Positions 45,992 through 53,896 of a stretch of DNA of 64,000 nt are shown one piece after another. Source of the stretch: Pseudomonadota bacterium (GTDB lineage Bacteria > Pseudomonadota > Gammaproteobacteria > Steroidobacterales > Steroidobacteraceae); contig JAFEDU010000002.1 in the NCBI GenBank assembly GCA_018241425.1, forward strand, positions 186,001 through 250,000, written 5' to 3'. Position 1 is the first letter of the stretch, and each line of letters starts with the position of its first letter. The position numbers were made by a program, and so were the translations under genes. The notes under the pieces are model-generated. The model saw only the letters and a program-made list of their open reading frames with translations. It searched no databases and was not told the origin of the DNA.

Positions 45992-48163
45992 CTGAACTTT
46001 CTCGCCAGCGCCCCGCGGGGCTTCGCTGACCTGCTGGTGCGCGAACTGGAAGGCCTGGGCGCCGCCGGCGCGCGCGAACGCGCGGGCGGCGTTGCCTTCG
46101 GGGATTCCCTGGAGGCGGCTTACCGCGCCTGCCTGTGGTCGCGCATCGCGAACCGCGTCTACCTCGAGGTGGGGCATTTCGAGGCACGCACTGCCACCGA
46201 GTTCCACGCCGGCGTCATGCGCATCGACTGGAGCGCGCACCTGGCGCCCGCGGCGACGCTCGCCTGCGAGTTCAGCGGCCGCCACCCGGCGATCACCCAC
46301 ACCCACTTCGGCGCCCTGAAGCTCAAGGATGGAATCGTCGATGCGCTGCGCGGTGCCACCGGGGCGCGGCCGGACATCGACCCGGAGCGCCCCGGCGTGC
46401 GTGTGCACGCCCACGCGCATGGCATCCAGGTGAGCATCTCGATCGATCTGTCCGGCGAGAGCCTGCATCGCCGCGGCTATCGCGGCGCGGCCGGGGAGGC
46501 GCCGCTGAAGGAGAACGTCGCCGCCGGGGTGCTGCTGCGTGCCCAGTGGCCGGAGCTCGCTCAGCAGCGCGCGGAGTTCCTGGACCCGCTGTGCGGCTCG
46601 GGTACGTTCTGCATCGAGGCGGCCATGATGGCGGCCGATCGTGCCCCCGGCCTCACGCGCAGCTACTTCGGGTTCCTCGGTTGGCGCGGCCACGATGCGG
46701 CCCTGTGGGAGCGACTGCGCGCCGAGGCCGAGGCGCGTGCGCAGGCGGGCGCAGGTTGCGGGGTGAGCCTGCGCGGCCAGGACCGCGATGCCGTGGCGGT
46801 GCGCAGCGCGCGCGAGAACGCCGTCCGTGCAGGAGTCGCGCACCTGACCGAATTCAGCGTCGCGGCTCTGCGCGATGCGGCGCCGCAGGGCGGCCGCGAC
46901 CCGGGTCGTCCGGGGCTTGTGTGCACCAACCCGCCCTATGGCGTGCGCCTCGAGGACCGCGAGGGAGCCCGCGAGGTGCACCGCGAGCTCGGCGCAGTGC
47001 TGCGCGAGCGCTTCCAGGGATGGCACGTCGCGATCCTGACCGGCGCACCGGAGCTTGGCCGGGAGCTGGGGCTGCGCGCCCATCGCACCAACACCGTGTG
47101 GAACGGCGGCATCGAGTGCCGGCTGCTTCGGATCGAGGTCGAGCCCGACGCCGAGCGCGAGGTGGGCTCGCTCGGCCGCGGCATCGAACACCTCAGGGAC
47201 ACGCCCGGTGCGCGCATGTTCGCCAACCGGCTGCAGAAGAACCTGAAGCGCCTGAACAGCTGGGCGCAGCGCGAGGATGTCTCCTGTTACCGCATCTACG
47301 ATGCCGACATGCCCGAGTACGCGTTCGCGATCGACCGCTACCGGACGCTCGATCCCGAGGAAGTGTGGCTCTACGTGCAGGAGTACGCGGCCCCGGCCGA
47401 GATCGAAGCCGAGGCGGTGCGCCGCCGCCGCGGCGAGGTGCTCGCAAGCCTGCCGGAAGTCACCGGCGTTCCGGTCGAGCGTATCCGGGTCCGTATGCGG
47501 CGCCGCACACGCCGTGGTGAGCAGTACGAGAAGGTCGATGATGCCGAGCAGTTCCACCAGATCAGCGAGGCGGGGCTCAGGTTCCGGGTGAACTTCTCCG
47601 ACTATCTGGACACCGGCATCTTCCTCGATCACCGGCTGACGCGGGCCCGGCTGCGTGCCGCTGCTTCCGGCAAGCGCTTCCTCAACCTGTTCGGCTATAC
47701 GGGCACCGCCACGGTGTATGCGGCCGCCGGGGGCGCCGCGGACACGACGACCGTGGATCTGTCGCGCACGTACCTCGAGTGGGCGCAGCGCAACCTTGCG
47801 ATCAACGACCTGAGAGGCGAGCGCCACCGGTTCATCCAGGCGGACTGCCGGGAGTGGCTGGCGGGGGCCGGACCTGAGCGCTACGGCCTCATCTTTCTCG
47901 ACCCGCCCACGTTCTCGAACTCCAAGCGCATGGAGGGCGTGCTCGACATCGAGCGCGACCACGCGGCGCTGGTCGGCGCTGCCATGCGGCTGCTCGCCGC
48001 GGACGGGCTGCTGGTGTTCTCGACCAACGCCCAGAAGTTCAGGCTTGCCGAGTCGCTGGAACAGGAGTTCGAGGTCCGCGACATCTCCGCGGCCACGCTG
48101 CCGAAGGACTTCGAGCGCAACCCGCGCATCCACCGCTGCTTCGAGCTGCGGCGGCGCCCCTAG
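45992..48163 (+). CDS. rlmL: Bifunctional 23S rRNA methyltransferase RlmK/RlmL
   Basis: A 723-residue fusion (E. coli 702) that makes m2G2445 and m7G2069 in 23S rRNA. The N-terminal THUMP part (~1-165) opens NFLASAPRGFADLLVRELEGLG; the RlmL domain has DPLCGSGTFCIEAA and TNPPYGVRL; the RlmK domain has FLNLFGYTGTATVYAA and FLDPPTFSNSK. No ATG, GTG or TTG occurs in frame between the end of puuC and this opening. CTG at 45992 falls exactly where the E. coli initiator Met aligns and is my start; the nearest in-frame ATG, 45839, lies inside puuC. The stop overlaps the next gene's stop in a shared CTAG. Confidence 0.88.
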   Translation: MNFLASAPRGFADLLVRELEGLGAAGARERAGGVAFGDSLEAAYRACLWSRIANRVYLEVGHFEARTATEFHAGVMRIDWSAHLAPAATLACEFSGRHPAITHTHFGALKLKDGIVDALRGATGARPDIDPERPGVRVHAHAHGIQVSISIDLSGESLHRRGYRGAAGEAPLKENVAAGVLLRAQWPELAQQRAEFLDPLCGSGTFCIEAAMMAADRAPGLTRSYFGFLGWRGHDAALWERLRAEAEARAQAGAGCGVSLRGQDRDAVAVRSARENAVRAGVAHLTEFSVAALRDAAPQGGRDPGRPGLVCTNPPYGVRLEDREGAREVHRELGAVLRERFQGWHVAILTGAPELGRELGLRAHRTNTVWNGGIECRLLRIEVEPDAEREVGSLGRGIEHLRDTPGARMFANRLQKNLKRLNSWAQREDVSCYRIYDADMPEYAFAIDRYRTLDPEEVWLYVQEYAAPAEIEAEAVRRRRGEVLASLPEVTGVPVERIRVRMRRRTRRGEQYEKVDDAEQFHQISEAGLRFRVNFSDYLDTGIFLDHRLTRARLRAAASGKRFLNLFGYTGTATVYAAAGGAADTTTVDLSRTYLEWAQRNLAINDLRGERHRFIQADCREWLAGAGPERYGLIFLDPPTFSNSKRMEGVLDIERDHAALVGAAMRLLAADGLLVFSTNAQKFRLAESLEQEFEVRDISAATLPKDFERNPRIHRCFELRRRP

Positions 48164-49107
48164 TACGCCGTCAGCTCCCCGCCGGTCTGCGGTACCACGG
48201 CAACCCCGCCGGGGCCTTCGAAACTCACCGGCACCGCCAGCTCCCCGGTCGGGGAGTTGCGCCACACCGCAAAGTGCAGGTGTGGTCCCGAGCTGAAACC
48301 GGTGTTGCCCGAATCGGCGATGTATTCGCCGCGGACCACCTGCTGCCCGATATGCACCCGGATCGAGTCCCAGTGCAGGTGCGCATACACGGCGATGGTG
48401 CCGTCGTCGTGCAGGATCTCGACCACGTTGGCGCGGTCCAGGAGCGTCCGGTCGAGTGCCCCGATGAACGCGTCATGGCGCAGGTTGATGATCTTGCCGG
48501 CGCGCGCCGCGTACACCGGCGTGCCGTCGGGCAGCACGATGTCCACCGCGAAGCGGCTGTCGGGGGAGGTGTGGGTGATCGCGGTCGGATAGGCCTGCGA
48601 GATGGGGAACGTGGCCCCCAGGGCGAAGGGGGCGCGGTACGGACGTTCGGGATGGTGCTGGATGGAGGCCGAGCCCAGGTCTGAGCTCCAGTGGAACCGC
48701 AGCACGCCCTGGCCCTCGGCCCGCAGGTGCGTCTGGACGAGGGTCTCGGTCGCCCCGGCGGCGACCTCCTTGTAGTAGGTCACCCCGGCCCTGACATCCG
48801 GGAGCGTAGATTCCTCGATCCGCGTGCGGATCGTGACCGGGCACAGGTAGCGGTTGACCGCGACCAGGCGCGTGAAGGTGGCGTCATCCTCGCGTCGTAC
48901 CTCGATGCCCGGGTTCGCCTCGGCGTGCTGTGGCAGGTTCAGGCTCTCGCCTGGTGAGTTCGTGCGGGCCCCCGAATGGTCGGTGTAGATCCATTGCCCG
49001 TTGGCGTCGCGGTAGCGCACCGCATCCTGGGCGACCGCCGACGCCGCGCCGGAGGCGACAGCCGTCAGCGCCACGAGGGCGCACAGCAGGGCGCGGGGAG
49101 TGGGCAC
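48160..49107 (-). CDS. M23-family peptidoglycan endopeptidase with DUF4124 N-terminus
   Basis: A 315-residue exported protein: signal peptide (LLCALVALTAVASGAASAVAQ), a DUF4124 segment (YRDANGQWIYTDHSG, ~32-46), a beta-rich middle, and a LytM/M23 domain. The zinc residues are all visible: His in ITHTSPDSRFAVD with its Asp, HLHWDS and GPHLHFAV. M23 enzymes cut peptide cross-links in peptidoglycan, or act as amidase activators when degenerate; this one looks catalytic. It is followed upstream by a second DUF4124 protein on the same strand. Confidence 0.87.
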   Translation of the reverse strand: MPTPRALLCALVALTAVASGAASAVAQDAVRYRDANGQWIYTDHSGARTNSPGESLNLPQHAEANPGIEVRREDDATFTRLVAVNRYLCPVTIRTRIEESTLPDVRAGVTYYKEVAAGATETLVQTHLRAEGQGVLRFHWSSDLGSASIQHHPERPYRAPFALGATFPISQAYPTAITHTSPDSRFAVDIVLPDGTPVYAARAGKIINLRHDAFIGALDRTLLDRANVVEILHDDGTIAVYAHLHWDSIRVHIGQQVVRGEYIADSGNTGFSSGPHLHFAVWRNSPTGELAVPVSFEGPGGVAVVPQTGGELTAY

Positions 49108-49124
49108 GGTTGTCCTGCGGAGGG

Positions 49125-49598
49125 TCAGCTGCCGCAGGCGCTGACCATCGCCTTGCGCGCCTGCTCCCGCAGGTCGTCCGCATCGTCATCCGAGAGCCAG
49201 ACGCGGTTGCCGTCGGCGTCGCGCTTGAAGAGCCGGCCGGCATCCTTGTACCGGTAGTACTTGTTGCGCGCGGTCTCGCACGCGTGCTGGCGATAGCGGT
49301 CAGCGCTTTCCTTGGCCTTCTCCTCGCTGGCGTCCTGCTTCTGACGCTGGCGATCCGCGGCGTTCAGCATCTGCTGCTCGCGGGCGAGTCGGGCCGCCTC
49401 CTGTGCATTGCCCTCGGTCACGTGCACGGCGGTGGTCTGCGCGTTCTTGGTGGCACCGCGGTCCGAATAGACCACATTGCCGTTGGCATCGATGGACTTG
49501 TAGACCTCCTGCGCGCCCACGGGACCTGCACAGATGAGGACGAGGAGCGCCACCGGGGCGCCGCCGAGAAAGCTGAGTCTGGGTCGTGGATGCGGCAC
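49125..49598 (-). CDS. DUF4124 exported protein with coiled-coil
   Basis: A 157-residue secreted protein. Signal peptide (LGGAPVALLVLICAGPVGAQ), DUF4124 domain (EVYKSIDANGNVVYSDRG), a charged helical stretch rich in Gln, Ala, Arg and Lys (~60-115) that could form a coiled coil, and a C-terminal KYYRYKDAGRLFKRDADGN segment. The GTG at 49598 is used because GGAGGACC precedes it and it opens the signal peptide; the longer frame upstream is not conserved-looking. The role of DUF4124 is unknown; its presence in two adjacent genes suggests a cell-envelope pair. Confidence 0.7.
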   Translation of the reverse strand: MPHPRPRLSFLGGAPVALLVLICAGPVGAQEVYKSIDANGNVVYSDRGATKNAQTTAVHVTEGNAQEAARLAREQQMLNAADRQRQKQDASEEKAKESADRYRQHACETARNKYYRYKDAGRLFKRDADGNRVWLSDDDADDLREQARKAMVSACGS

Positions 49599-49744
49599 CG
49601 GGTCCTCCCGACTGCAGCCCAGAATACGTACGCACGGGACGCGGACGACGAACCCCGTCACAGAACCGGTGCGGGCATGCCGGCGCGAGCCCGGCGGCAG
49701 GGGGAGCCGGCGGGTTCGGTCACCGGCGCTGCGGGCGCGGTGCC

Positions 49745-49773
49745 TTTACAGGGCCCCGTGGGTACGCTAGTTT
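49745..49773 (+). promoter_or_regulatory. Weak candidate promoter for the asd leader
   Basis: TTTACA at 49745-49750 and TAGTTT at 49768-49773 are 17 bases apart. The -10 is a poor match. Initiation here would start the transcript a few bases before the leader ATG at 49784. Confidence 0.25.
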
Positions 49774-49783
49774 GGTTCCGGTC

Positions 49784-49861
49784 ATGCACCACACCGCTTC
49801 CACGACCGCGATTAAGACCAAGAAGCCCGGCGACGGGGCTTCCGAGGGTTACGCGCGCTGA
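49784..49861 (+). CDS. Putative 25-residue leader peptide of asd (Thr/Lys/Ile-rich)
   Basis: A 25-codon frame, ATG to TGA, whose product begins MHHTASTTAIKTKK. Eight of residues 4-14 are Thr, Lys or Ile, all end products of the aspartate pathway that Asd feeds. Its last codons overlap a stem-loop (49822-49842), and a terminator hairpin lies 28 bases after its stop, followed by asd. This is the plan of a ribosome-mediated attenuator. The ribosome site (GGTTCCGGTC) is weak, so translation is not assured. Confidence 0.5.
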   Translation: MHHTASTTAIKTKKPGDGASEGYAR

Positions 49862-49899
49862 ATCGGTACCGACAGCAGCAGAATCCAAGAGAGGCCCCG
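49822..49899 (+). promoter_or_regulatory. Mutually exclusive attenuator stems before asd
   Basis: Segment 1 (GAAGCCC, 49822-49828) pairs with segment 2 (GGGCTTC, 49836-49842). Segment 2, extended to 49834-49842, can instead pair with segment 3 (49891-49899), nine pairs with one G-U. Segment 3 is also the left arm of the terminator. A ribosome stalled on Thr/Lys codons would cover segment 1 and favour the 2:3 antiterminator. Confidence 0.5.
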
Positions 49900-49925
49900 C
49901 CGGAAACGACGGGGCCTCTGTGCTT
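49890..49925 (+). terminator. Intrinsic terminator upstream of asd
   Basis: AGAGGCCCCG at 49890-49899 pairs perfectly with CGGGGCCTCT at 49910-49919, with a 10-base loop, followed by GTGCTTTT. It is only 15-20 bases before the asd start, so read-through must be controlled if asd is transcribed from upstream. Confidence 0.75.
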
Positions 49926-49940
49926 TTACGACCTGGAGAA

Positions 49941-50972
49941 ATGAAGCCTATGTCCGCGCGCAATGCATCCTCGCCCCCGGTGGTGGCCATCGTCGGGGCC
50001 ACCGGGGCGGTCGGCGTCGAACTGATCCACTGCCTCGAGCAGCGCCGTTTTCCCCTGAGCCGGCTGCGGCTGTTCGCCTCCGCCCGCTCGGCCGGGAAGA
50101 CGCTTCCCTTTCAGGGCGCGCAGGTGACGGTAGAGGAGCTCAAGGAGGACAGTTTCGCGGGCGTGGACATCGCGCTCTTCTCCGCCGGCAGCGGCACGTC
50201 CAAGAAGTTCGCGCCGCTCGCGGTGCAGGCCGGCGCCACGGTCGTCGACAACTCCTCGGCCTTCCGCATGGACCCGAAGGTCCCGCTGGTCGTGCCGGAG
50301 ATCAACCCGCAAGCGATCCGCGGCAACCCCGGGATCATCGCCAACCCTAACTGCTGCGCCATCATCTCGATCACGCCGCTGTGGCCGATCCACCAGGCGA
50401 ACCGCATTGAGCGCCTGCAGATGGCCACCTACCAGGCCGCCTCCGGTGCCGGCGCCGCCGCGATGGAGGAGCTGCGCGAGTCGACGCGCGCCTATCTTGA
50501 GGGCCGCGAATACCGCAACACCGTGCTGCCCCACCCCTATGCCTTCAACCTCTTCAGCCACAACACGAAGGTCGACCCTGAGAGCGGTTACAACGAGGAG
50601 GAGCTGAAGGTGATCCAGGAGACCCGCAAGATCTTCGACGACAGCCAGATCCGGGTCGCGGCGACCTGCATCCGCGTGCCGGTGCTGCGGGCGCACGCCA
50701 TGGCGATCACCTTCGAGTGCAGCCGCCCGATCTCCCCGGAGGACGTGCGCGCGATCCTCGCCAAGGCCCCGGGCGTGAAGCTCGTGGACGACCCGCAGCG
50801 CAACTACTACCCGATGCCCAAGGATGCTTCCGGCAACGACCCGATCCTGGTCGGCCGGATCCGGCGGGATCTGAGCGACCCGAGCGGCCGTTCGATCAGC
50901 CTGTTCGTCGCGGGGGATCAGCTGCTCAAGGGCGCTGCGCTCAACGCGGTGCAGATCGCGGAGCTCCTGTGA
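49941..50972 (+). CDS. asd: Aspartate-semialdehyde dehydrogenase
   Basis: A 343-residue enzyme reducing aspartyl phosphate to aspartate semialdehyde, the branch point to Lys, Met, Thr and diaminopimelate. The nucleotide loop is IVGATGAVGVELI, the catalytic Cys is in NPNCCAIIS, and LQMATYQAASGAGAAAMEEL and the RAHAMAITFE region are typical. The ATG at 49941 is used; a second ATG at 49950 gives 340 residues and better spacing from GGAG. The preceding hairpins suggest attenuation control. The 3' end overlaps the convergent methyltransferase gene by 32 bases. Confidence 0.93.
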   Translation: MKPMSARNASSPPVVAIVGATGAVGVELIHCLEQRRFPLSRLRLFASARSAGKTLPFQGAQVTVEELKEDSFAGVDIALFSAGSGTSKKFAPLAVQAGATVVDNSSAFRMDPKVPLVVPEINPQAIRGNPGIIANPNCCAIISITPLWPIHQANRIERLQMATYQAASGAGAAAMEELRESTRAYLEGREYRNTVLPHPYAFNLFSHNTKVDPESGYNEEELKVIQETRKIFDDSQIRVAATCIRVPVLRAHAMAITFECSRPISPEDVRAILAKAPGVKLVDDPQRNYYPMPKDASGNDPILVGRIRRDLSDPSGRSISLFVAGDQLLKGAALNAVQIAELL

Positions 50973-51546
50973 AGGGCACGAGTGCCGGGACTTCCGCGCT
51001 GTAGGCCTGATACTGCGCGCCGAACTGCTGGCGCATGAAGCCTTCTTCGATGCCGAGCTTGCGGGTGAAGGCGTAGGTGCAAAGCACCCATCCCAGGAGC
51101 GCGCGTGGCTCCCCGCAGGCGAGTGCGCCGCCGGCCATCGCCGCCAGCAGCCCGGTGTAGATCGGGTGCCGCACGTAGGCATAGGGGCCGGTGCGGATCA
51201 GCTCGTGCCCCTCCTTGATGGTGACCGAGCCGCTCCAGTTGCGCCCCAGGTGCACGCGGGCCCACACGGAAAAGGCCAGTCCCAGCGCGACCAGCGCCGC
51301 CGCCAGCGGGTAGCGCCCCGGGAAGTACGGCAGCTGCGGGGAGCTGAGGAATCCGAAGGGCACCTCCGGGGCTGCGAGCAGGTACGCTCCCACCAGCACC
51401 GGTAGCCAGTGCGCCGCGCGCGAGCCGGTGGATTCGGTCTGGCGCGCACTCTTCACGCGCAACGCCGATACCGTCCAGTAGACGAGCCACGCCATCCACA
51501 TGCCGAACATGAGATCCCGGTAGTTGATGTTGAGGCTCGCGCTCAT
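50941..51546 (-). CDS. Isoprenylcysteine methyltransferase-like (ICMT/PEMT) membrane protein
   Basis: A 201-residue membrane protein with about five hydrophobic helices. The C-terminal part has the ICMT/PEMT cofactor signature: HLGRNWSGSVTIKEGHELIRTGPYAYVRHPIYTG, then the Glu-containing EEGFMRQQFGAQYQAY. Bacterial members methylate lipids, isoprenoids or unknown small molecules with S-adenosylmethionine. Located 12 bases downstream of puuB on the same strand, but no link to polyamines is evident. Confidence 0.82.
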   Translation of the reverse strand: MSASLNINYRDLMFGMWMAWLVYWTVSALRVKSARQTESTGSRAAHWLPVLVGAYLLAAPEVPFGFLSSPQLPYFPGRYPLAAALVALGLAFSVWARVHLGRNWSGSVTIKEGHELIRTGPYAYVRHPIYTGLLAAMAGGALACGEPRALLGWVLCTYAFTRKLGIEEGFMRQQFGAQYQAYSAEVPALVPFTGAPRSAPR

Positions 51547-51558
51547 GGTCGGTAGCTC

Positions 51559-52845
51559 CTAGAGGAGGTCCTTCAGTCGGAAATACAGCATCGCCAGCAC
51601 CAGTGCGGGCCGGCGCAGTGCCATGCCACCCGGGAAGTTCGCGTGTGGGATGCGCGCGAACACGTCGAAGCGCTCGGCAGTGCCGCCGATCGCCTCCGCC
51701 ACGAGCTTGCCTGCGATGCCGGTGAGGGCGATGCCGTGGCCGGAGAATCCCTGCAGGAAGTAGACGTTCGGTGCGAGCCTCCCGAAGTGTGGGGCGCGGT
51801 TGAGGGTGATGTCGACTTCGCCTCCCCAGGCATACTCGACCTTCACGTCGGACAGCTGCGGGAAGACGCGCAGCATGCGGGCGCGCGTCGCGGCCGGTGC
51901 GTCGAAGGACTTGAGCCCGGAATAGTTGACCCGGCCCCCGAACAGCAGCCGGTCGTCCGCCGAGCGCCGGTAGTAGTCCAGCACCCAGTTCATGTCGCAA
52001 ACGGCGGAGTTGTTGGCGATCAGCTGCGCGGCGCGCTCGCGACCCAGCGGCTCGGTGGCGACGATGTAGGTGGCGACCGCCATGATCTTCGCGGCCAGCG
52101 CCGGGGCGGTGTCCCCGAGGTAGACGTTGCCGCACAGCACGAGCTGGCTGGCGTGGACCTCGCCGCGCGCCGTGCGCACCCGCACCTTGCCGCCGCCGGC
52201 GTCGCCGAAGTCGGTCGCGCGGCTGCCCTCGAAGAGCTGCGCGCCCAGGGACTCGGCGCCCGCTGCCAGGCCGAGCGTGTAGTTGAGTGGGTGCAGGTGG
52301 CCGCTGTAGCTGTCGTACAGGCCGGCGAGGTACCGTTCGCTGCCGACCACCGCGCGCACCTCGTCGCGCGGCAGCAGGCGCAGCGTGCGGTAGTCGTAGT
52401 GGTCGCGCAGCTCGTCGAACTCTTCCTTGAGTTCGCGCACGTGCCGCTCCTTGATCGCGGTCAGCAGATAGCCGTCGTGCCAGTCGCAGGGGATGTCGAA
52501 GCGCGCGATGAGCTCGCGGATGAGCGCCAGGGCCTCGACCGAGACGTCCCACACGGCGCGGGCCCGGGAGGCGCCGATCAGGCGCGTGAGCTTGGCCTGG
52601 CCGGCGGCCACGCCGTGGATGGCCTGGCCGCCACTGCGTCCGGAAGCCCCCCACCCGATGCGGTTGTCCTCGAGCAGCACCACCTTCATGCCCCGCTCGG
52701 CCAGGTGCAGAGCGGTCGAGCAGCCCGCGAGGCCGCCGCCGACCACGCACACGTCCGCGCGCACCGTACCTTCCAGCGTCGGGCGCTCGGGGGCGGCCAC
52801 GGCAGAAGCGGCGTAATAAGAAGGGGTGTAGGGCGCGCGTCCCAT
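51559..52845 (-). CDS. puuB: FAD-dependent gamma-glutamylputrescine oxidase-like protein
   Basis: A 428-residue DAO-family flavoprotein: dinucleotide motif CVVGGGLAGCSTALHLAERG near residue 35, GWGASGRSGGQAIHG following, and the C-terminal NVYFLQGFSGHGIALTGIAGKLVAEA. PuuB oxidises gamma-glutamylputrescine to gamma-glutamyl-aminobutyraldehyde and H2O2. The family also contains other amine oxidases, but the flanking puuD-puuA genes and shared operator-like sequence support PuuB. Divergent from puuD across a 283-base regulatory region. Confidence 0.85.
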   Translation of the reverse strand: MGRAPYTPSYYAASAVAAPERPTLEGTVRADVCVVGGGLAGCSTALHLAERGMKVVLLEDNRIGWGASGRSGGQAIHGVAAGQAKLTRLIGASRARAVWDVSVEALALIRELIARFDIPCDWHDGYLLTAIKERHVRELKEEFDELRDHYDYRTLRLLPRDEVRAVVGSERYLAGLYDSYSGHLHPLNYTLGLAAGAESLGAQLFEGSRATDFGDAGGGKVRVRTARGEVHASQLVLCGNVYLGDTAPALAAKIMAVATYIVATEPLGRERAAQLIANNSAVCDMNWVLDYYRRSADDRLLFGGRVNYSGLKSFDAPAATRARMLRVFPQLSDVKVEYAWGGEVDITLNRAPHFGRLAPNVYFLQGFSGHGIALTGIAGKLVAEAIGGTAERFDVFARIPHANFPGGMALRRPALVLAMLYFRLKDLL

Positions 52846-52876
52846 GGTTCTCCTGTATGAGAGTGTCGGGCCCGGG

Positions 52877-52894
52877 TGTTTAAGATATTTTGAC
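52877..52894. promoter_or_regulatory. Putative PuuR operator before puuB
   Basis: TGTTTAAGATATTTTGAC. Read on the other strand, AAAATATCTTAAACA matches 12 of 15 positions of the E. coli PuuR box as I recall it (AAAATATAATGAACA). The element is enclosed by the inverted repeat GCCCGGG (52870-52876) and CCCGGGC (52899-52905). It lies 31 bases upstream of the puuB start codon. Confidence 0.5.
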
Positions 52895-53089
52895 GCGGCC
52901 CGGGCGCGGGTGAGTGAGGATAGCGAGCGTAGGCTTCAGGCCGCAAATGGCCACTCGCCAGGCCCTCGGGGGCCGTGCAGGGCCTTGTTTAGCCCCCTAG
53001 CGCACTTATGTCGCGTGACGCAAGCCGGAGCTTCGGCCCGTGACCTGTGCTCTAATAAGGGCCTACTTCGGAGAATCTTAAGGACGGTT

Positions 53090-53107
53090 TGTTTAATAAA
53101 TTAAACA
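53090..53107. promoter_or_regulatory. Palindromic putative PuuR operator before puuD
   Basis: TGTTTAAT-AA-ATTAAACA is a perfect 8-bp inverted repeat, itself nested in GGACGGT (53082-53088) and ACCGTCC (53107-53113). The left half TGTTTAA is shared with the puuB site. It sits 21 bases before the puuD start, where a bound protein would block transcription. Confidence 0.5.
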
Positions 53108-53128
53108 CCGTCCGGCAGTTGAGCCGTC

Positions 53129-53884
53129 ATGGCATCCGGCCGTCCACTCATTGGTATCCCCGCCGACCGGCGCATGGTCGACGGCCACGCCTTCCACATG
53201 GCGGGGGAGAAGTACGCGCGCGCAGTCCTGGAGGCCTCGGGAGGGGTGCCGCTCCTGATCCCGGCGCTGGCGGAGGAGCTGGGCATGGCCGAGCTGCTGC
53301 AGCGCGTCGATGCGTTGCTCTTCACCGGCAGCCCCTCCAACGTCGAGCCCCAGCATTACCAGGGGCCGCCGAGCGACCCGGGCACCCTGCATGACCCCGC
53401 GCGCGATGCGACCACGCTGCCCCTGATCAAGAAGGCCGTGGAGGCCGGGGTGCCCGTGCTCGGAATCTGCCGCGGTTTTCAGGAGATGAACGTGGCATTC
53501 GGTGGCACGCTGCACCAGAAGCTGCACGAGGTGCCGGGCCACCTGGACCACCGCGACGACACGAGCCTGCCGCTGGACGAGCAGTACGGCCCCGCGCATG
53601 ACGTGACGCTCGAGCCGGGCGGTGTGCTGCGGGGCCTGAGCGACCGCGACCGCATCCTCGTGAATTCCCTCCATCACCAGGGTATCGAGAACCTCGGTGC
53701 GCCGCTCGCCGTGGAGGCACGCGCGCCCGATGGTGTGATCGAGGCCTTCCGGGTGCGCGATGCCCGAAGCTTCGCGCTCGCGGTGCAGTGGCACCCGGAG
53801 TGGAAGGTGATGGCAAACCCATTTTCGCGCGCGCTGTTCGCAGCCTTCGGGCAGGCGGGCCGTGAGCGTCTGCAGAGCAAGTGA
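53129..53884 (+). CDS. puuD: Gamma-glutamyl-GABA hydrolase
   Basis: A 251-residue class I glutamine-amidotransferase-like hydrolase. The nucleophile Cys is in LGICRGFQEMNVAFGG, and the His-Glu pair is in QWHPEWK. The LFTGSPSNVEPQHY and VNSLHHQGI segments are PuuD-type. It splits gamma-glutamyl-GABA to glutamate and GABA, the last step of the gamma-glutamylated route. First gene of the puuDA-potFGHI block, 12 bases before puuA, just downstream of a palindromic operator. Confidence 0.92.
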   Translation: MASGRPLIGIPADRRMVDGHAFHMAGEKYARAVLEASGGVPLLIPALAEELGMAELLQRVDALLFTGSPSNVEPQHYQGPPSDPGTLHDPARDATTLPLIKKAVEAGVPVLGICRGFQEMNVAFGGTLHQKLHEVPGHLDHRDDTSLPLDEQYGPAHDVTLEPGGVLRGLSDRDRILVNSLHHQGIENLGAPLAVEARAPDGVIEAFRVRDARSFALAVQWHPEWKVMANPFSRALFAAFGQAGRERLQSK

Positions 53885-53896
53885 AAGGCGAGTGTC

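Noticed and set aside
48930..49940. Upstream in-frame extension of asd as one long fusion
   Set aside because: It would run through two divergent genes' territory and the terminator; Asd length and ribosome site fit a start at 49941.
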